From positions 4,067,501 through 4,131,500 of the forward strand of contig NZ_CP015506.1 in NCBI RefSeq assembly GCF_000294775.2: a stretch of 64,000 nucleotides of DNA. Direction: 5' to 3'. The notes beneath the pieces are model-generated. The model ran no database searches. It worked only from the letters and a program-made list of their open reading frames with translations, and was not told the origin of the DNA. Shown here in pieces: positions 53,926 through 63,366 of this stretch. This stretch comes from Cytobacillus oceanisediminis 2691. Lineage in GTDB: Bacteria; Bacillota; Bacilli; Bacillales; Cytobacillaceae. Each line of letters opens with the position of its first letter. Within the stretch, counting starts at the first letter, position 1. A program made the position numbers and the translations under genes.

Positions 53926-54250
53926 AATACACCCCCTGATAAAATCAATATTATTATTCCTTTAACTAAATAGGCTATTCATTATCTAATGTACTGGATT
54001 ATACGAATGTAAGTGAACAAGATTTAATTACCATGGTTGAATTGCAGTATCTTTTCATACCAATCTTTTTTATGTACGTTTACAGCATTTAAGATATCTC
54101 AGGTTTCTATTGTAAATCCTGGAATATAAACCTATGAAGGTTTCCAAATCCAAAAAAACTTTTTACTATCTATAATTTTTTTGATGTATTCACCGTATAA
54201 TTCGAAAAAATTGATGAGCAACAATGTTTAATATTCATTATTTTTCGGTC
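53926..54250. other. intergenic region inside the transposon end
   Basis: AT-rich and without a gene; it precedes the array of end sites. Confidence 0.4.
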
Positions 54251-54497
54251 ACTTTATCTCAAGTTTTTTGACAATTTTACACTTTCTCTCAAGCTTTATG
54301 AAATTATTTTCTTTCACAAATGTTGAGATAGAAAGAACCTACGTTAAAAAGTCGGCAGATTTATACCATTTTTTTGTTGTCTCATGTTTTATGAAATTGG
54401 GGGTTGCTATATCAGCATTTTGACATGCTTCTTTCTCACGGTTTATGAAACTGTCTCACGTTTTATGACGCTATCTCATAATTGGTGAAAGATTACA
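54251..54497. mobile_element. end of the Tn7-like transposon with TnsB-type binding sites
   Basis: Sites near TCTCAYGYTTTATGAAA recur at about 54,256, 54,286, 54,380, 54,434, 54,455 and 54,473, the last three packed about 21 bp apart. The outermost one ends in GATTACA at 54,497, so the element terminus is TGTAATC read outward-in. Clustered repeats of this size at a TG...CA end are the hallmark of Tn7-family elements. The adjacent TAAAC (54,498-54,502) is the expected 5-bp target duplication; its partner copy lies outside the window. Confidence 0.85.
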
Positions 54498-55250
54498 TAA
54501 ACGATATACAGCCCCCTGAGCATCCCGAGTATGCATCGTGCTTAAGACAAGGTGACCTGTAAGTGCTGCTCTAACAGCAATCTTCGCAGTTTCCGCATCC
54601 CTGATTTCACCCACCATAATGATATCGGGGTCATGGCGAAGGATTGCTTTCAAGCCTGCGGAATAAGATACGCCCGCTTTCTCATTGACTTGAACTTGAA
54701 GGACCAAGTCATTCTCTTTTTCAATCGGATCTTCCAGGGTAATCACATTGCGATGGAACATATGAGAGGTTTCATTCAGCAGAGAATACAATGTTGTGGT
54801 TTTTCCGCTTCCAGTTGGTCCTGTGAAAATAATTAATCCATGAGCATGTTTCAGCAATGCCAGCATTTTTCTGGTCATGTCTGGAAAAAGGCTGATTTGA
54901 AAAAAAGGAATTTGTTCCTGCTGGGGCAGAATTCTGATAACGAGGCTTTCGCTGTGGCTTGATGGGAGGGTTGAAAAACGCAGTCCAATCATTTGTCCAT
55001 CTACTTCAAGAGAATAGGCACCGCTTTGCGGCCGTCTCTTTTCACCAATGTCCATCGAAGCGGTAAATTTAAAATGAGAAATCAGTCTGTCGCACTCTTC
55101 TTTAGGAAGATAAAGCCTGGGGGTCAATTGGCTGCCGAACCTGAGCTGAATTAGAGTGTCTTTTCTTCGGGGAATAATGTGGATGTCGGAAGCATGGCTC
55201 CTGACGGCGTCTTTGATAATTCGTTCTGCCATTCTTTCAATTACACTCAA
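54498..55250 (-). pseudogene. comGA: comGA, competence pilus ATPase, 3' part removed by the transposon
   Basis: The first 251 codons of the competence type IV pilus assembly ATPase. Walker A FTGPTGSGKTTTL lies near residue 143, the Asp box and Walker B (HDPDIIMVGEIRDAETA) near 210, and the His box LSTMHTRDAQGAVYRL near 240. After YRL the frame enters the transposon (CNLSPIMR, stop). The normal protein is about 350 residues. The TTG start at 55,250 has AAAGGTGGT upstream. The downstream comG genes are outside the window and probably cut off from their promoter, so DNA uptake should be lost. Confidence 0.93.
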
Positions 55251-55397
55251 CTAATTATGCACCACCTTTATTAATTGTTATAGATAATAATTCGCCTAAT
55301 CCCGAGTATAACCTCCATATTTCGGCAAATCTTTTTGACGAATTTGTGAATAAATTATTTTTTTCTTTTCATAATAAAAGTGTACCAAATGAATTGA

Positions 55398-55469
55398 TGG
55401 GCTATAGCCAAGCGGTAAGGCACCGGACTTTGACTCCGTCATGCGCAGGTTCGAATCCTGCTAGCCCAG
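55398..55469 (+). tRNA. tRNA-Gln (anticodon TTG)
   Basis: 72 nt with acceptor stem TGGGCTA / TAGCCCA, D loop AGCGGTAAGGC, anticodon loop CTTTGAC, and T arm CAGGTTCGAATCCTG. CCA is not encoded. Confidence 0.97.
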
Positions 55470-55476
55470 TAATTAT

Positions 55477-55508
55477 GGAAGGACACCAGGTGTTCCTTCC
55501 TTTTTTTA
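55477..55508 (+). terminator. terminator after tRNA-Gln
   Basis: The stem GGAAGGACACC / GGTGTTCCTTCC is followed by seven T. Confidence 0.85.
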
Positions 55509-55711
55509 CTACAAAAAAAGGAAATGCGCAATCTATACGCATTTCCCATAAAGTGAAATTTCAAATTTCAATCAGTGGTTTTTTTTATAACCCACTGATT
55601 GTTAGTTGAACCAATCGGGCCTATACGGGCATTTTGCCCACCACTTATCCTCAATTGATTCCTCTGATTCTTGTAACGGGAATTTTACTGCCCGTTAGAC
55701 TGCGATAAAAT

Positions 55712-56065
55712 CTATTTGGCAATATTCTTAAATGCATCCGGATTATAGCCTATGACAATTTTATCTCCATTTGTCAGTATGGGCCTCCGCAGCAGTTTTG
55801 GCTCCTTAATTACTATTTGCACCACTTCTGATAAAGATAATTCCTCAAGGTTCTGTTCCAGTTTTTTATAGGTCTGGCTGCGGGTAGCGAGCAGTTCGTC
55901 AAGGCCGCTTGTTGTTAAGGAAAGTATTTTTAGTAATTCTCTTGATGATGGAGTCTCCCTGAAGAGATGCCTTTCTTCAAAATCAATTGAATGGGCTGTC
56001 AGCCATTTTTTCGTCTTTCTGCAGGAAGTACAGCTGGGATATGTGAAAAATGTCAATTGGCTCAT
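55712..56065 (-). CDS. mgsR: Spx/MgsR family transcriptional regulator
   Basis: A 117-residue ArsC-fold protein with the redox CxxC switch in TYPSCTSCRK (residues 8-17) and the C-terminal RRPILTNGDKIVIGY motif of the Spx/MgsR family. MgsR works with RNA polymerase to turn on stress genes in B. subtilis, where the gene lies at this same place near comGA. The frame is open to 56,137, but ATG 56,065 with GAGGAGAAG matches the family start. Confidence 0.9.
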   Translation of the reverse strand: MSQLTFFTYPSCTSCRKTKKWLTAHSIDFEERHLFRETPSSRELLKILSLTTSGLDELLATRSQTYKKLEQNLEELSLSEVVQIVIKEPKLLRRPILTNGDKIVIGYNPDAFKNIAK

Positions 56066-56311
56066 AACTCTTCTCCTCACAAACTTCAATATTATTTTAC
56101 TTAAATTGTACATCATTTGTACAATAAACGTATACACATTTGTATACGTAATTAAACTTCATTTGTGAACATTTTCTAAACTTATAGTGATTACAGTGTT
56201 AACCTAAATCGACTGTATTATAATGGAAGCATGCCAGGAAGGCGCCAGCTCATTCATATAAGTGACAGCTGATGACCTCGGGAATAAATTACCCTTTTGA
56301 GGTGACAATAA

Positions 56312-57010
56312 ATGGAGCAAACATTAAAAATAACTAATGTGTTATCCGATCCAACCCGCTATTATATTTATCAATACATTACGAAAAGACATAAAGATGT
56401 GACCGTACAGGAGATTGCAGATAATTTCAGCATTCATCCCAATGTTGCAAGATTGCATTTATCCAAGCTCGAAGATGTCAATATGCTTGTATCTGAAACA
56501 AAAAAAACAGGCAAAGGCGGAAGGCCAAGCCGCTTATATCGGTTATCTGATGACGTGATTCAGCTGCATTTTCCTTACAGGGATTATCAGCTGCTTGCAA
56601 AAATAACCATGGAGACAATGCTGGAGTTAGGTGAAGAAGGCAGAAAGGCACTGTATTCGACAGGAAAGAAATTTGGCAGAGAACTGATCCAGCAAGAGCT
56701 TAAAAGATTTGCAGGAACAGAAAAACTTACCTTTGACCAGAAATTAAACATCCTAAAGCATGCTGCCGATATGTCAGGTTTTCATCCTGAATTTGATGTA
56801 AACGCCGAAAAGACTATTGTCTATTTCCAAATTTATAATTGCCCATTTAAAGAAGTTGCAGCCCGCCACAGAGAGCCTGTGTGCAATATGCATAATGAAT
56901 ATTTGAAGGGTATGTTCGAAAGTTTGTTTCATTCTATTCAGCTGGTGGAAAAGCAAAATATGCTGACTGGCTGTGATGCATGCTCCTATCAGGCATTTGT
57001 TGGAAACTAA
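56312..57010 (+). CDS. HTH transcriptional regulator with SufR-like cysteines
   Basis: A 232-residue protein. The winged helix at residues 5-75 (LSDPTRYYIYQYI, TVQEIADNFSIHPNVARLHLSKLEDV) is of the ArsR/DeoR style. The C-terminal half carries conserved cysteines (YNCPFKEV, PVCNMH, GCDACSYQ) like those of SufR, which bind an iron-sulfur cluster. It probably senses iron-sulfur or redox state. ATG 56,312 has TTTGAGGTG upstream. Confidence 0.85.
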   Translation: MEQTLKITNVLSDPTRYYIYQYITKRHKDVTVQEIADNFSIHPNVARLHLSKLEDVNMLVSETKKTGKGGRPSRLYRLSDDVIQLHFPYRDYQLLAKITMETMLELGEEGRKALYSTGKKFGRELIQQELKRFAGTEKLTFDQKLNILKHAADMSGFHPEFDVNAEKTIVYFQIYNCPFKEVAARHREPVCNMHNEYLKGMFESLFHSIQLVEKQNMLTGCDACSYQAFVGN

Positions 57011-57160
57011 AAAAACAGATCCAGGAAAAAACCAGCTTAACAAGCATATCGTTTTTCCTGCTCTTTTCTGGACTATTTTGAAACCATTATTTACTTTTAT
57101 TAAGCATTTACTTTATAATATTGTAGTGATGGACTTGTAAGGGTAAAAGGAGGGATACAT

Positions 57161-57406
57161 ATGGATCGTATGTACAGAGTATTAGGCTTCTGGACGGGAA
57201 TTTTCGCCGTTATGTTTTACCTTGGCGACATGTATACAACGTCCCTGATTTTCTTCGGCCAAACAGGATTTTTCCTGCTTTTAAGCTACTTAAAGCTTTC
57301 CGAACGTATGTATATTTATGTTTTTGGAGCATACTTGACTGTTTTCTTCGTAGGCTTCACTTATTGGTCAACATTTATGATGACACCAGGCGCGGGCGGC
57401 CACTAA
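57161..57406 (+). CDS. yqgY: DUF2626 family membrane protein YqgY
   Basis: An 81-residue protein of three membrane segments (start DRMYRVLGFWTGIFAVMFYLG), the DUF2626 pattern of YqgY in Bacillus. ATG 57,161 has AGGAGGG upstream. Function unknown. Its place between the regulator and yqgX agrees with the comG-upstream chromosomal order. Confidence 0.88.
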   Translation: MDRMYRVLGFWTGIFAVMFYLGDMYTTSLIFFGQTGFFLLLSYLKLSERMYIYVFGAYLTVFFVGFTYWSTFMMTPGAGGH

Positions 57407-57416
57407 TTGCCGATAT

Positions 57417-57446
57417 AAAAAAGCGATGAAACCATCGCTTTTTTAT
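57417..57446. terminator. bidirectional terminator
   Basis: The stem AAAAAAGCGATG / CATCGCTTTTTT serves yqgY and the convergent methyltransferase gene. Confidence 0.85.
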
Positions 57447-57451
57447 TTTTC

Positions 57452-58513
57452 TCATATTTTCTTAGCCTGAAGAACCAGGTGAAATGCTGAACTCATACCT
57501 GAAGGCATAATCAGACTTCTGATTGCCCTGTTTCTTTTGCTGATAGGAGAAAACGGGTTAGAATCATAATGATCTTCAAGTTCCTGTAGTATGCCTGCAG
57601 ACAGCAAGAATTCGTCCTGTCTCATTTTAAAATGGAAGTTCAGCCCTTCCTTTTCTCCAATGCGGATCAGGGAATCGAAATGGATATGGCTGGTTATATC
57701 CATCTTTCCAGGGTGCTCGAGTACATTATTCATTAAAGAATGCTTGTAATAGCCTCTAAGACTTCCATCCCTTCTCATCGGCTCTTGCCATTCCTCATCT
57801 GTATACCCATAATCGGCAGTCAGTACAATGCCTTTATCCAGAGCAGCAGACAAGCTCTTGATCATCTGTTCCATTTGCAGAGGAATTTCAATTCTTTGGC
57901 CATTGCTAGGTGACAGACCGCTTTCTTCAAGAAATAAGTAAATATCTCCATTTGTTAATGGCACAGCTATCTCTGCAAGCTCCCCTTCTTTTACGGTAAC
58001 CATAATTTCATGCAATTGATCCTTCCTTTTTTCAACCACATGTACGGGCAAGGCATCAAACAGCTCATTTGAAAAAATCATGCCGCAAAATGGGGTGATG
58101 TCATTCCAGCTATCTATTTGTCTTATACTTTCAGAAAATACAATCTGTTCCTCCTGCAGCTTTCTGTGATAGGGACTTGTTTCAAAAATGCAGTAATGAA
58201 TCTCTTCATCAGCAATAAGCTTCCATTCATCAATAAAAGCTCGGGCGAAACGCCCATTTCCGCCCCCTATTTCGCAGACCTGAAAAGGCAGCTTATACTC
58301 CTTTGCCATCTGAAAAAACCACTTTGAAATCGTCCTTCCATATATATCAGAAATATTGCTGCTTGTTATATAATCTCCTGCCGGCCCAATTTTTGGTGTG
58401 TTTTTCATATAATAACCATATTCGGAATGATACAGGGCCTGCTGGATATATTCAGCATAGCTGATCATTTGCTGAGGAGTATTTTCTATAAAATTCATTA
58501 AAAAATTCCGCAT
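57452..58513 (-). CDS. SAM-dependent methyltransferase, NDUFAF7-like (COG1565)
   Basis: A 353-residue protein with the COG1565 pattern: YIQQALYHSEYGYYM near 23, a SAM-binding QVCEIGGGNGRFARAF near 79, FSNELFDALPVHVVE near 147, and a YGY near 237. In eukaryotes the homologue methylates an arginine of complex I. The bacterial substrate is not known. ATG 58,513 has AAGGGAG upstream. Confidence 0.88.
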   Translation of the reverse strand: MRNFLMNFIENTPQQMISYAEYIQQALYHSEYGYYMKNTPKIGPAGDYITSSNISDIYGRTISKWFFQMAKEYKLPFQVCEIGGGNGRFARAFIDEWKLIADEEIHYCIFETSPYHRKLQEEQIVFSESIRQIDSWNDITPFCGMIFSNELFDALPVHVVEKRKDQLHEIMVTVKEGELAEIAVPLTNGDIYLFLEESGLSPSNGQRIEIPLQMEQMIKSLSAALDKGIVLTADYGYTDEEWQEPMRRDGSLRGYYKHSLMNNVLEHPGKMDITSHIHFDSLIRIGEKEGLNFHFKMRQDEFLLSAGILQELEDHYDSNPFSPISKRNRAIRSLIMPSGMSSAFHLVLQAKKI

Positions 58514-58675
58514 AAGAACTCCCTTTTTTAAAAAATTCTAGCTTATTGGAAACAGCCATGCAATCTTGTTTTGATCACTTTTTTTCACTATTGACATAGT
58601 GTTTTCTCTGTTATATTGTTAATGTAGTAGCTTAACTATATCCCCTCCCATTTTTTATATGAATAAAACATCCCC

Positions 58676-58713
58676 CAGAAAAGCCCTTCTCATTGGAGAA
58701 GGGCTTTTCTATT
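58676..58713. terminator. bidirectional terminator
   Basis: The perfect 14-bp stem GAAAAGCCCTTCTC / GAGAAGGGCTTTTC lies just after yqgX (minus strand). Confidence 0.85.
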
Positions 58714-58719
58714 TTACAT

Positions 58720-59355
58720 TCAGAACCCATTCAGGAAGGGGTTTGAATCCATTTCCTGCCCAATTGTCGTTACCGGTCCATGTCCAGGGAGTACTTCTGT
58801 TTCTTCAGGCAATGTTAAAAGCTTATTATGTATACTTTCAAGAAGCTGCTGATGATTGCCGCCAGGAAGGTCTGTGCGTCCAATGCTCCCGCTGAATAAA
58901 GCATCCCCGGCAACCACGAGATCTGCATCTTCAAAATATAGTGAAATACTGCCCGGAGAATGGCCTGGTGTCTCTAGAATTTTCAAGTTAAATTCACCTA
59001 TGCTCAACTCTTGTTCCCCTGTTATAATATGGTCGGCGGGCCTTGCTTTTATCAGCTTGCCTATTTTAAAAAGGTGAGATCCGTTTAAGGCTGGATCTGG
59101 AAGCCATGCTGCTTCTTTTTCATGTATGTATACAGGAATAGAAAATGCATCTCTTATTTCGTCTACAGCGCCAATATGATCAAAGTGAGCATGAGTAAGA
59201 ATTACAGCTAGAGGTTTTAGTCCTTTCTGTTCAATAATACCGCTTAGTTTTCCGCTCTCTTCACCCGGATCGAAGATTAAACAATCTTTGGTTTCATTCG
59301 AAAGAACATAACAGTTTGTTTGCAATGGGCCAAGAGGGATCTGATTCCATTCCAT
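58720..59355 (-). CDS. yqgX: metallo-beta-lactamase fold hydrolase YqgX
   Basis: A 211-residue glyoxalase-II-like hydrolase with the metal motif THAHFDHIG (residues 53-61), GHSPGSI near 132, the bridging Asp in VVAGDALFSGSIGR near 150, and PGHGPVTTIG near 193. Likely a thioesterase of small-molecule thiol adducts. ATG 59,355 has GGGAGGTG upstream. Confidence 0.93.
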   Translation of the reverse strand: MEWNQIPLGPLQTNCYVLSNETKDCLIFDPGEESGKLSGIIEQKGLKPLAVILTHAHFDHIGAVDEIRDAFSIPVYIHEKEAAWLPDPALNGSHLFKIGKLIKARPADHIITGEQELSIGEFNLKILETPGHSPGSISLYFEDADLVVAGDALFSGSIGRTDLPGGNHQQLLESIHNKLLTLPEETEVLPGHGPVTTIGQEMDSNPFLNGF

Positions 59356-59443
59356 TGCTTACACCTCCCAGTGTTGGTTTAATTGTTTATTATTTTACAC
59401 TATATCAGAATGGAATGCCTTATATCTGCAAAAGGAGAATAAG

Positions 59444-59923
59444 ATGAAAATCCTATTTGGTGTTGAAGCCAGCTATATTATTCAAGATGTGCCCGAATTC
59501 ATGGATCTAATAAAAAAAGAGACTGAACTGTTCGATTTTCAGCAGAGCACGTTTCTGTTTGAGCAGATGGCTCATGCCGAATTCACAAGAAGTGTACTTG
59601 TCGAAGCCGGGCTATTCGAAGAATTTTTTAATCTCTGGTACATAAAATCTGGTGTAAAGGGAGAAACTTTTGATGACTTTGCCATAGAAACAGACAGCGG
59701 GTTCTGCTTGTTCACCGAGCTCCTTAGCGCCTTTACTATAACCGGGGGCAGTGCAGAAGATGTCCGGATGGCTGTCTATCAATTTCAGGAGCATTTAGTC
59801 TTTACCGCAAAAGAAGAAGAAGTGCCATTGGTTTATTTTTCAGAACTTCACTTAAAGGATTTAATAATCGGCATTGCTGAAGCATATGACATACAAGTGT
59901 CATTTTTAGACCTCGACAAATAG
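59444..59923 (+). CDS. conserved protein of unknown function
   Basis: A 159-residue soluble acidic protein (FGVEASYIIQDVPEFMDLI at the start). ATG 59,444 has AAAAGGAGAA upstream. It lies between yqgX and yqgW, divergent from yqgX. No motif recognised. Confidence 0.8.
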   Translation: MKILFGVEASYIIQDVPEFMDLIKKETELFDFQQSTFLFEQMAHAEFTRSVLVEAGLFEEFFNLWYIKSGVKGETFDDFAIETDSGFCLFTELLSAFTITGGSAEDVRMAVYQFQEHLVFTAKEEEVPLVYFSELHLKDLIIGIAEAYDIQVSFLDLDK

Positions 59924-60048
59924 AAGAAAAAAATATAAAATAAAGGACGAATGTATATACTTGGGTTTTACATAATGGGTATATAACCTGAAGAATGATT
60001 TTGATATGGCTTTTGCCTGCTGATCACGAAATAAAGGGGGCTGTTTTA

Positions 60049-60222
60049 ATGGGACTACCAATCATTTTTGCATTAGTCGCAGTTCTTGCAGCTTTTGGTG
60101 CGTTTAGCGCACTGAAAAACAAGAACTTCCTTGGCTTGGTTTTTGCTGTAGGAACACTTGCTGTTTTCGGATGGTTCTCTGTAATGACCATAATTAACAG
60201 TGGATATCCTGCTGTTCACTAA
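60049..60222 (+). CDS. yqgW: DUF2759 family membrane protein YqgW
   Basis: A 57-residue protein with two membrane segments (IIFALVAVLAAFGAF and LGLVFAVGTLAVFGWF), the DUF2759 pattern. The frame is open to 59,995, but ATG 60,049 has AAAGGGGGC upstream and gives the family start. Function unknown. Confidence 0.88.
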   Translation: MGLPIIFALVAVLAAFGAFSALKNKNFLGLVFAVGTLAVFGWFSVMTIINSGYPAVH

Positions 60223-60282
60223 GAAAAGCGCAACGAGCCTGCTAAGCATTAGCAGATGGCGTCTGATGCTTGACTTTTAAAA

Positions 60283-60322
60283 AAATAAAAGGGCTTCCCT
60301 CAATGGGGAGCCCTTTTATTTT
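60283..60322. terminator. bidirectional terminator
   Basis: The stem AAAAGGGCTTCCC / GGGGAGCCCTTTT lies between convergent yqgW and yqgV. Confidence 0.85.
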
Positions 60323-60635
60323 AGCCATTTAACTGACTTTCAACCCTTCGGACCTTCTCTTCCATTTTCCTTTTGACATCACGTCTGTCATCAATGCGGA
60401 TATTAGTTGCCACCCTCATTAGGCCTTTTTCAAAAGGGACTTCATGCATTGCCTGGATGACCTCAAACAAATCAGTAAGTTCCCCTTCAATAATGGTATT
60501 CATGGGTGTCAGCTGAAATCGGATTTTGCCGCTTTCTTCATACTTTTTTAATACACGCTGAATGTCTGCCACATAACTGCTGACACTTGGTGTTTCCGTT
60601 CCAATTGGAATAACAGTAACGTCTGCAATAGCCAT
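60321..60635 (-). CDS. yqgV: MTH1187/YkoF-like thiamine-binding protein YqgV
   Basis: A 104-residue protein with the family pattern: DVTVIPIGTETPSVSSYVAD at the start and FQLTPMNTIIEGELTDLFE in the middle. The family forms tetramers and binds thiamine-like ligands. It starts 17 bp after yqgU in the same direction. Confidence 0.9.
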   Translation of the reverse strand: MAIADVTVIPIGTETPSVSSYVADIQRVLKKYEESGKIRFQLTPMNTIIEGELTDLFEVIQAMHEVPFEKGLMRVATNIRIDDRRDVKRKMEEKVRRVESQLNG

Positions 60636-60651
60636 ATCTTTACCCCTCTAT

Positions 60652-61815
60652 CTAACTTGATTTATCGTTATGTTCTACTAACCGAAAGATTTCTCTTTTG
60701 TCAGGCATTATTAATTCTTCGAGATAAAAACCCGCTAAACAGGCTGTCCCATTAGGTGAGCAGCTGAGCGGCGCATTTTCCATGTCTTCCAGAAGCACTT
60801 CCTTATCTCCTGTTTCACTGTCAACGGATATAAGCTGAAATCCCCCTGCATACATATCACTTTCAGCGCTATACAATGGCTGAAAAGTTATGATGCCCTG
60901 AGGAGTCCAGTCATAATACGGTACCAGCCAATCCGAAAACCTTGTCAAATGAGGTACTGAGATTGAAGATAACTTCCTGAAGTCATTATCCATAAAAGTA
61001 TACATAGCCTGATCTGACTGATCTGCCGGCACAGTGATGGTCATTAGCCTGTCTTTGGCAGCATCGAATTGAAAAATGTCTGCCAAAACCTTGGTTTCAT
61101 TATTTCCATCAATAGATTGTTTAACCAGCGGTGCAAAAAGTGACGGGTTTTCATTGCCCCAATCAAGGAAAAAAAGATGATTTGAATCCCCCCATTTGGC
61201 AAAAGGCTCCCTTAGGTTTAATTCTTCTGATGTACCTTTTGCAATGTCGATATGGTAGGAAGTAAAGTCCCAGTCTTCAGTAAATGAAGAAATTAATAAT
61301 GATTCTTCATGATAAGGGTTCCACTCAACAGCAAAGTCAAAGCCAGATATATTTTTCTCCCAAACAACTTTCCCATTTGCTTTTATCGCGGTTAAAGTTC
61401 CTTCATAGGTTCCTGGTGATGTTCGAATCAGAATGTATTTGCCAGCCGGGCTGACCGTTACGGACGCAATCGGATGTGAACTTTCATAGAGAAGATTTTG
61501 ATCGCCAGAAAAGAGGTTATAAGAAAAAACCCTGGAAGCTGTTCCCTCACTTACAGTGTAAACAATTTTATCATCGCTGAGCCAGCCATTTGCTCCCTGA
61601 AATTCCCCTTCTTTAATCCGGATAGGCTTAACGTTCCTATTTTCAGCATTATCAGGTGGTGCGGACGGTTCAGAGGCTTCTGTTTCTTGATTCTTTTTTT
61701 GCTGCATCTCTGCTTTTTCCGGCTGTTCACAGCCGGTTATTAAAAATAGGGAAACCATCATAACAAAAAATAAAAAAAGAAGCTTCCCTTGATATGTAGA
61801 TTGAGTGTCCAACAA
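60652..61815 (-). CDS. yqgU: lipoprotein YqgU
   Basis: A 387-residue lipoprotein with a signal peptide (LLFLFFVMMVSLF) and lipobox ITGC at about residue 29. A linker rich in E, P and A and a beta-propeller-like region of repeats (IKEGEFQGANGWLSDDKIVY, then SPAGKYILIRT) follow. TTG starts (61,815 or the next codon) lie behind AGGAGGTG. Its place between yqgT and yqgV matches B. subtilis. Function unknown. Confidence 0.88.
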   Translation of the reverse strand: MLDTQSTYQGKLLFLFFVMMVSLFLITGCEQPEKAEMQQKKNQETEASEPSAPPDNAENRNVKPIRIKEGEFQGANGWLSDDKIVYTVSEGTASRVFSYNLFSGDQNLLYESSHPIASVTVSPAGKYILIRTSPGTYEGTLTAIKANGKVVWEKNISGFDFAVEWNPYHEESLLISSFTEDWDFTSYHIDIAKGTSEELNLREPFAKWGDSNHLFFLDWGNENPSLFAPLVKQSIDGNNETKVLADIFQFDAAKDRLMTITVPADQSDQAMYTFMDNDFRKLSSISVPHLTRFSDWLVPYYDWTPQGIITFQPLYSAESDMYAGGFQLISVDSETGDKEVLLEDMENAPLSCSPNGTACLAGFYLEELIMPDKREIFRLVEHNDKSS

Positions 61816-62039
61816 ATCCGCACCTCCTTATCTCCCTAAATATAAGTACGTAAACGGCATGAAAATGTTTCAAAAATAATAGAATTAATGTATTTAATAG
61901 GAAAAAGCCGTTTTTCCGTCTTCGATTTGGAAAAGCGGCCGGTTACCATAGAACTATTGGCTTGTGAAGTTAGTATGATAGTTATTTTAATGTCTGTTTC
62001 ACTAAAATACAATAAAGAAACATTTTCAAGGTTAATTTT

Positions 62040-63230
62040 TCACATATAAAGCGATGCAAGAAAAATGCCCAGCACTTCTTCATAAATATCATCAAATTGT
62101 GACAGGGGCAGGGGATTGATGCCTCTTCCAAGTTCAATTGTGAATCCCGGTCTCCGGAACTCCTGTATGAACCAATCCTTATAACCCGCAAAACTATCAA
62201 TGTATTGAACTGCTTTATACCCGCTGACACGCTCGAACTCTAGCGCGAGTACCTGTGATTCCGGCGGCTCCAATCCCTCGAATCCCCAATAAAATTCTGC
62301 TCCTTGTGTATGGAAGGCAAGCATTCGATCGAATTGATTATCTTTTGCCAGTTCCGCCATTGCTATGGCTTCTGGTTCTGTTAACGGGGCTTCCCCAAGA
62401 TAATCTCTTGGTGCCGGAGCATTTTGTTCACTTCTCTCTTTTTCAAAATCCCATTTGGCAGGATACTGATTATTTAAATCTACACCCCTAATATTGGCCT
62501 TCCAGCCTGTGAAATCAGTGCTTCCCCTATTTATGGCAATCACTTCTTCCCTGAGTTCTGGAGGTGGCCCATTTAAGACAAGATCTACTCCATCAGGATT
62601 CACCATCGGCACTATGGAAAGGTCAACGGAATTATATAAAGGCATTGTTGACACGCCTCTTATCGGCCGGACATTTGTTATGGATAAGAGAAAGCTGTTC
62701 AGCAAAGCCATTAATATAGGGGTTGTAATCCATTCATTTGCATGAAAGGATGCATTAATTTGCACTTTCTTATTCCCTTTTCCCAGACGTATCTCCTGAA
62801 TTGGCTTTCCAAGGACACTTTGGCCAATTGATTTTACCTTTATGAACGGATAAATATCCGACAGCATGGTAATATCGGCTGTTAAAGCTTTGTAAGCATA
62901 ACTTCTCCTGCCTGATACAATTGGAGTTATTACCCGCCTTGGCAGCTTTATGGCTGTACCGGGGGCCAGACTGTTTGGATTAAGGGATTGATTAACCAGG
63001 AGAAGAGCATCTACAGAGAGGTTTCTGGAAGTACTCAGCTTCCAAAAGGTGTCTCCTGGTCTTACCGTATAATTTTGCAGTGTAAAGCCGGGAATATTAA
63101 TTTCCTGGCCTATCTGCAGCAATGCAGGATTTACGCCGGGATTGGAATCAGCAATGAGATTGATTGGCACCATAAAGAGCTGACTGTAATACCAGATGGA
63201 GTCTCCGGACCGGACTTTGACTTTCATCTT
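62040..63230 (-). CDS. yqgT: gamma-D-glutamyl-L-diamino acid endopeptidase I, YqgT
   Basis: A 396-residue peptidoglycan hydrolase. Two LysM repeats (residues 1-46 and 50-97: VRSGDSIWYYSQLF, VRPGDTFWKLS) bind the wall. An M14 zinc carboxypeptidase domain follows: zinc ligands in ASFHANEW (about 168), NPDGVDLVL, and the catalytic glutamate in FTIELGRG near 370. The family cuts stem peptides with meso-diaminopimelate. ATG 63,230 with GGGGGAG upstream is preferred over the in-frame start at 63,248. Confidence 0.93.
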   Translation of the reverse strand, partial: KMKVKVRSGDSIWYYSQLFMVPINLIADSNPGVNPALLQIGQEINIPGFTLQNYTVRPGDTFWKLSTSRNLSVDALLLVNQSLNPNSLAPGTAIKLPRRVITPIVSGRRSYAYKALTADITMLSDIYPFIKVKSIGQSVLGKPIQEIRLGKGNKKVQINASFHANEWITTPILMALLNSFLLSITNVRPIRGVSTMPLYNSVDLSIVPMVNPDGVDLVLNGPPPELREEVIAINRGSTDFTGWKANIRGVDLNNQYPAKWDFEKERSEQNAPAPRDYLGEAPLTEPEAIAMAELAKDNQFDRMLAFHTQGAEFYWGFEGLEPPESQVLALEFERVSGYKAVQYIDSFAGYKDWFIQEFRRPGFTIELGRGINPLPLSQFDDIYEEVLGIFLASLYM

Positions 63231-63328
63231 TCTCCCCCTTTCCATCATTTCAATTTTATGAGAAAAAGAAAAAAAGATGACTGTTTACCTGTGTTAATTT
63301 GAATCCGCAGTGTCGAAAGTGGGCAAAG

Positions 63329-63362
63329 AAAAAAGCACCTGCACGCAATCAGGCGCTTTTTT
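63329..63362 (-). terminator. terminator of glcK
   Basis: The stem AGCGCCTG / CAGGTGCT is followed by six T on the minus strand, just after the glcK stop. Confidence 0.75.
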
Positions 63363-63366
63363 CAAT

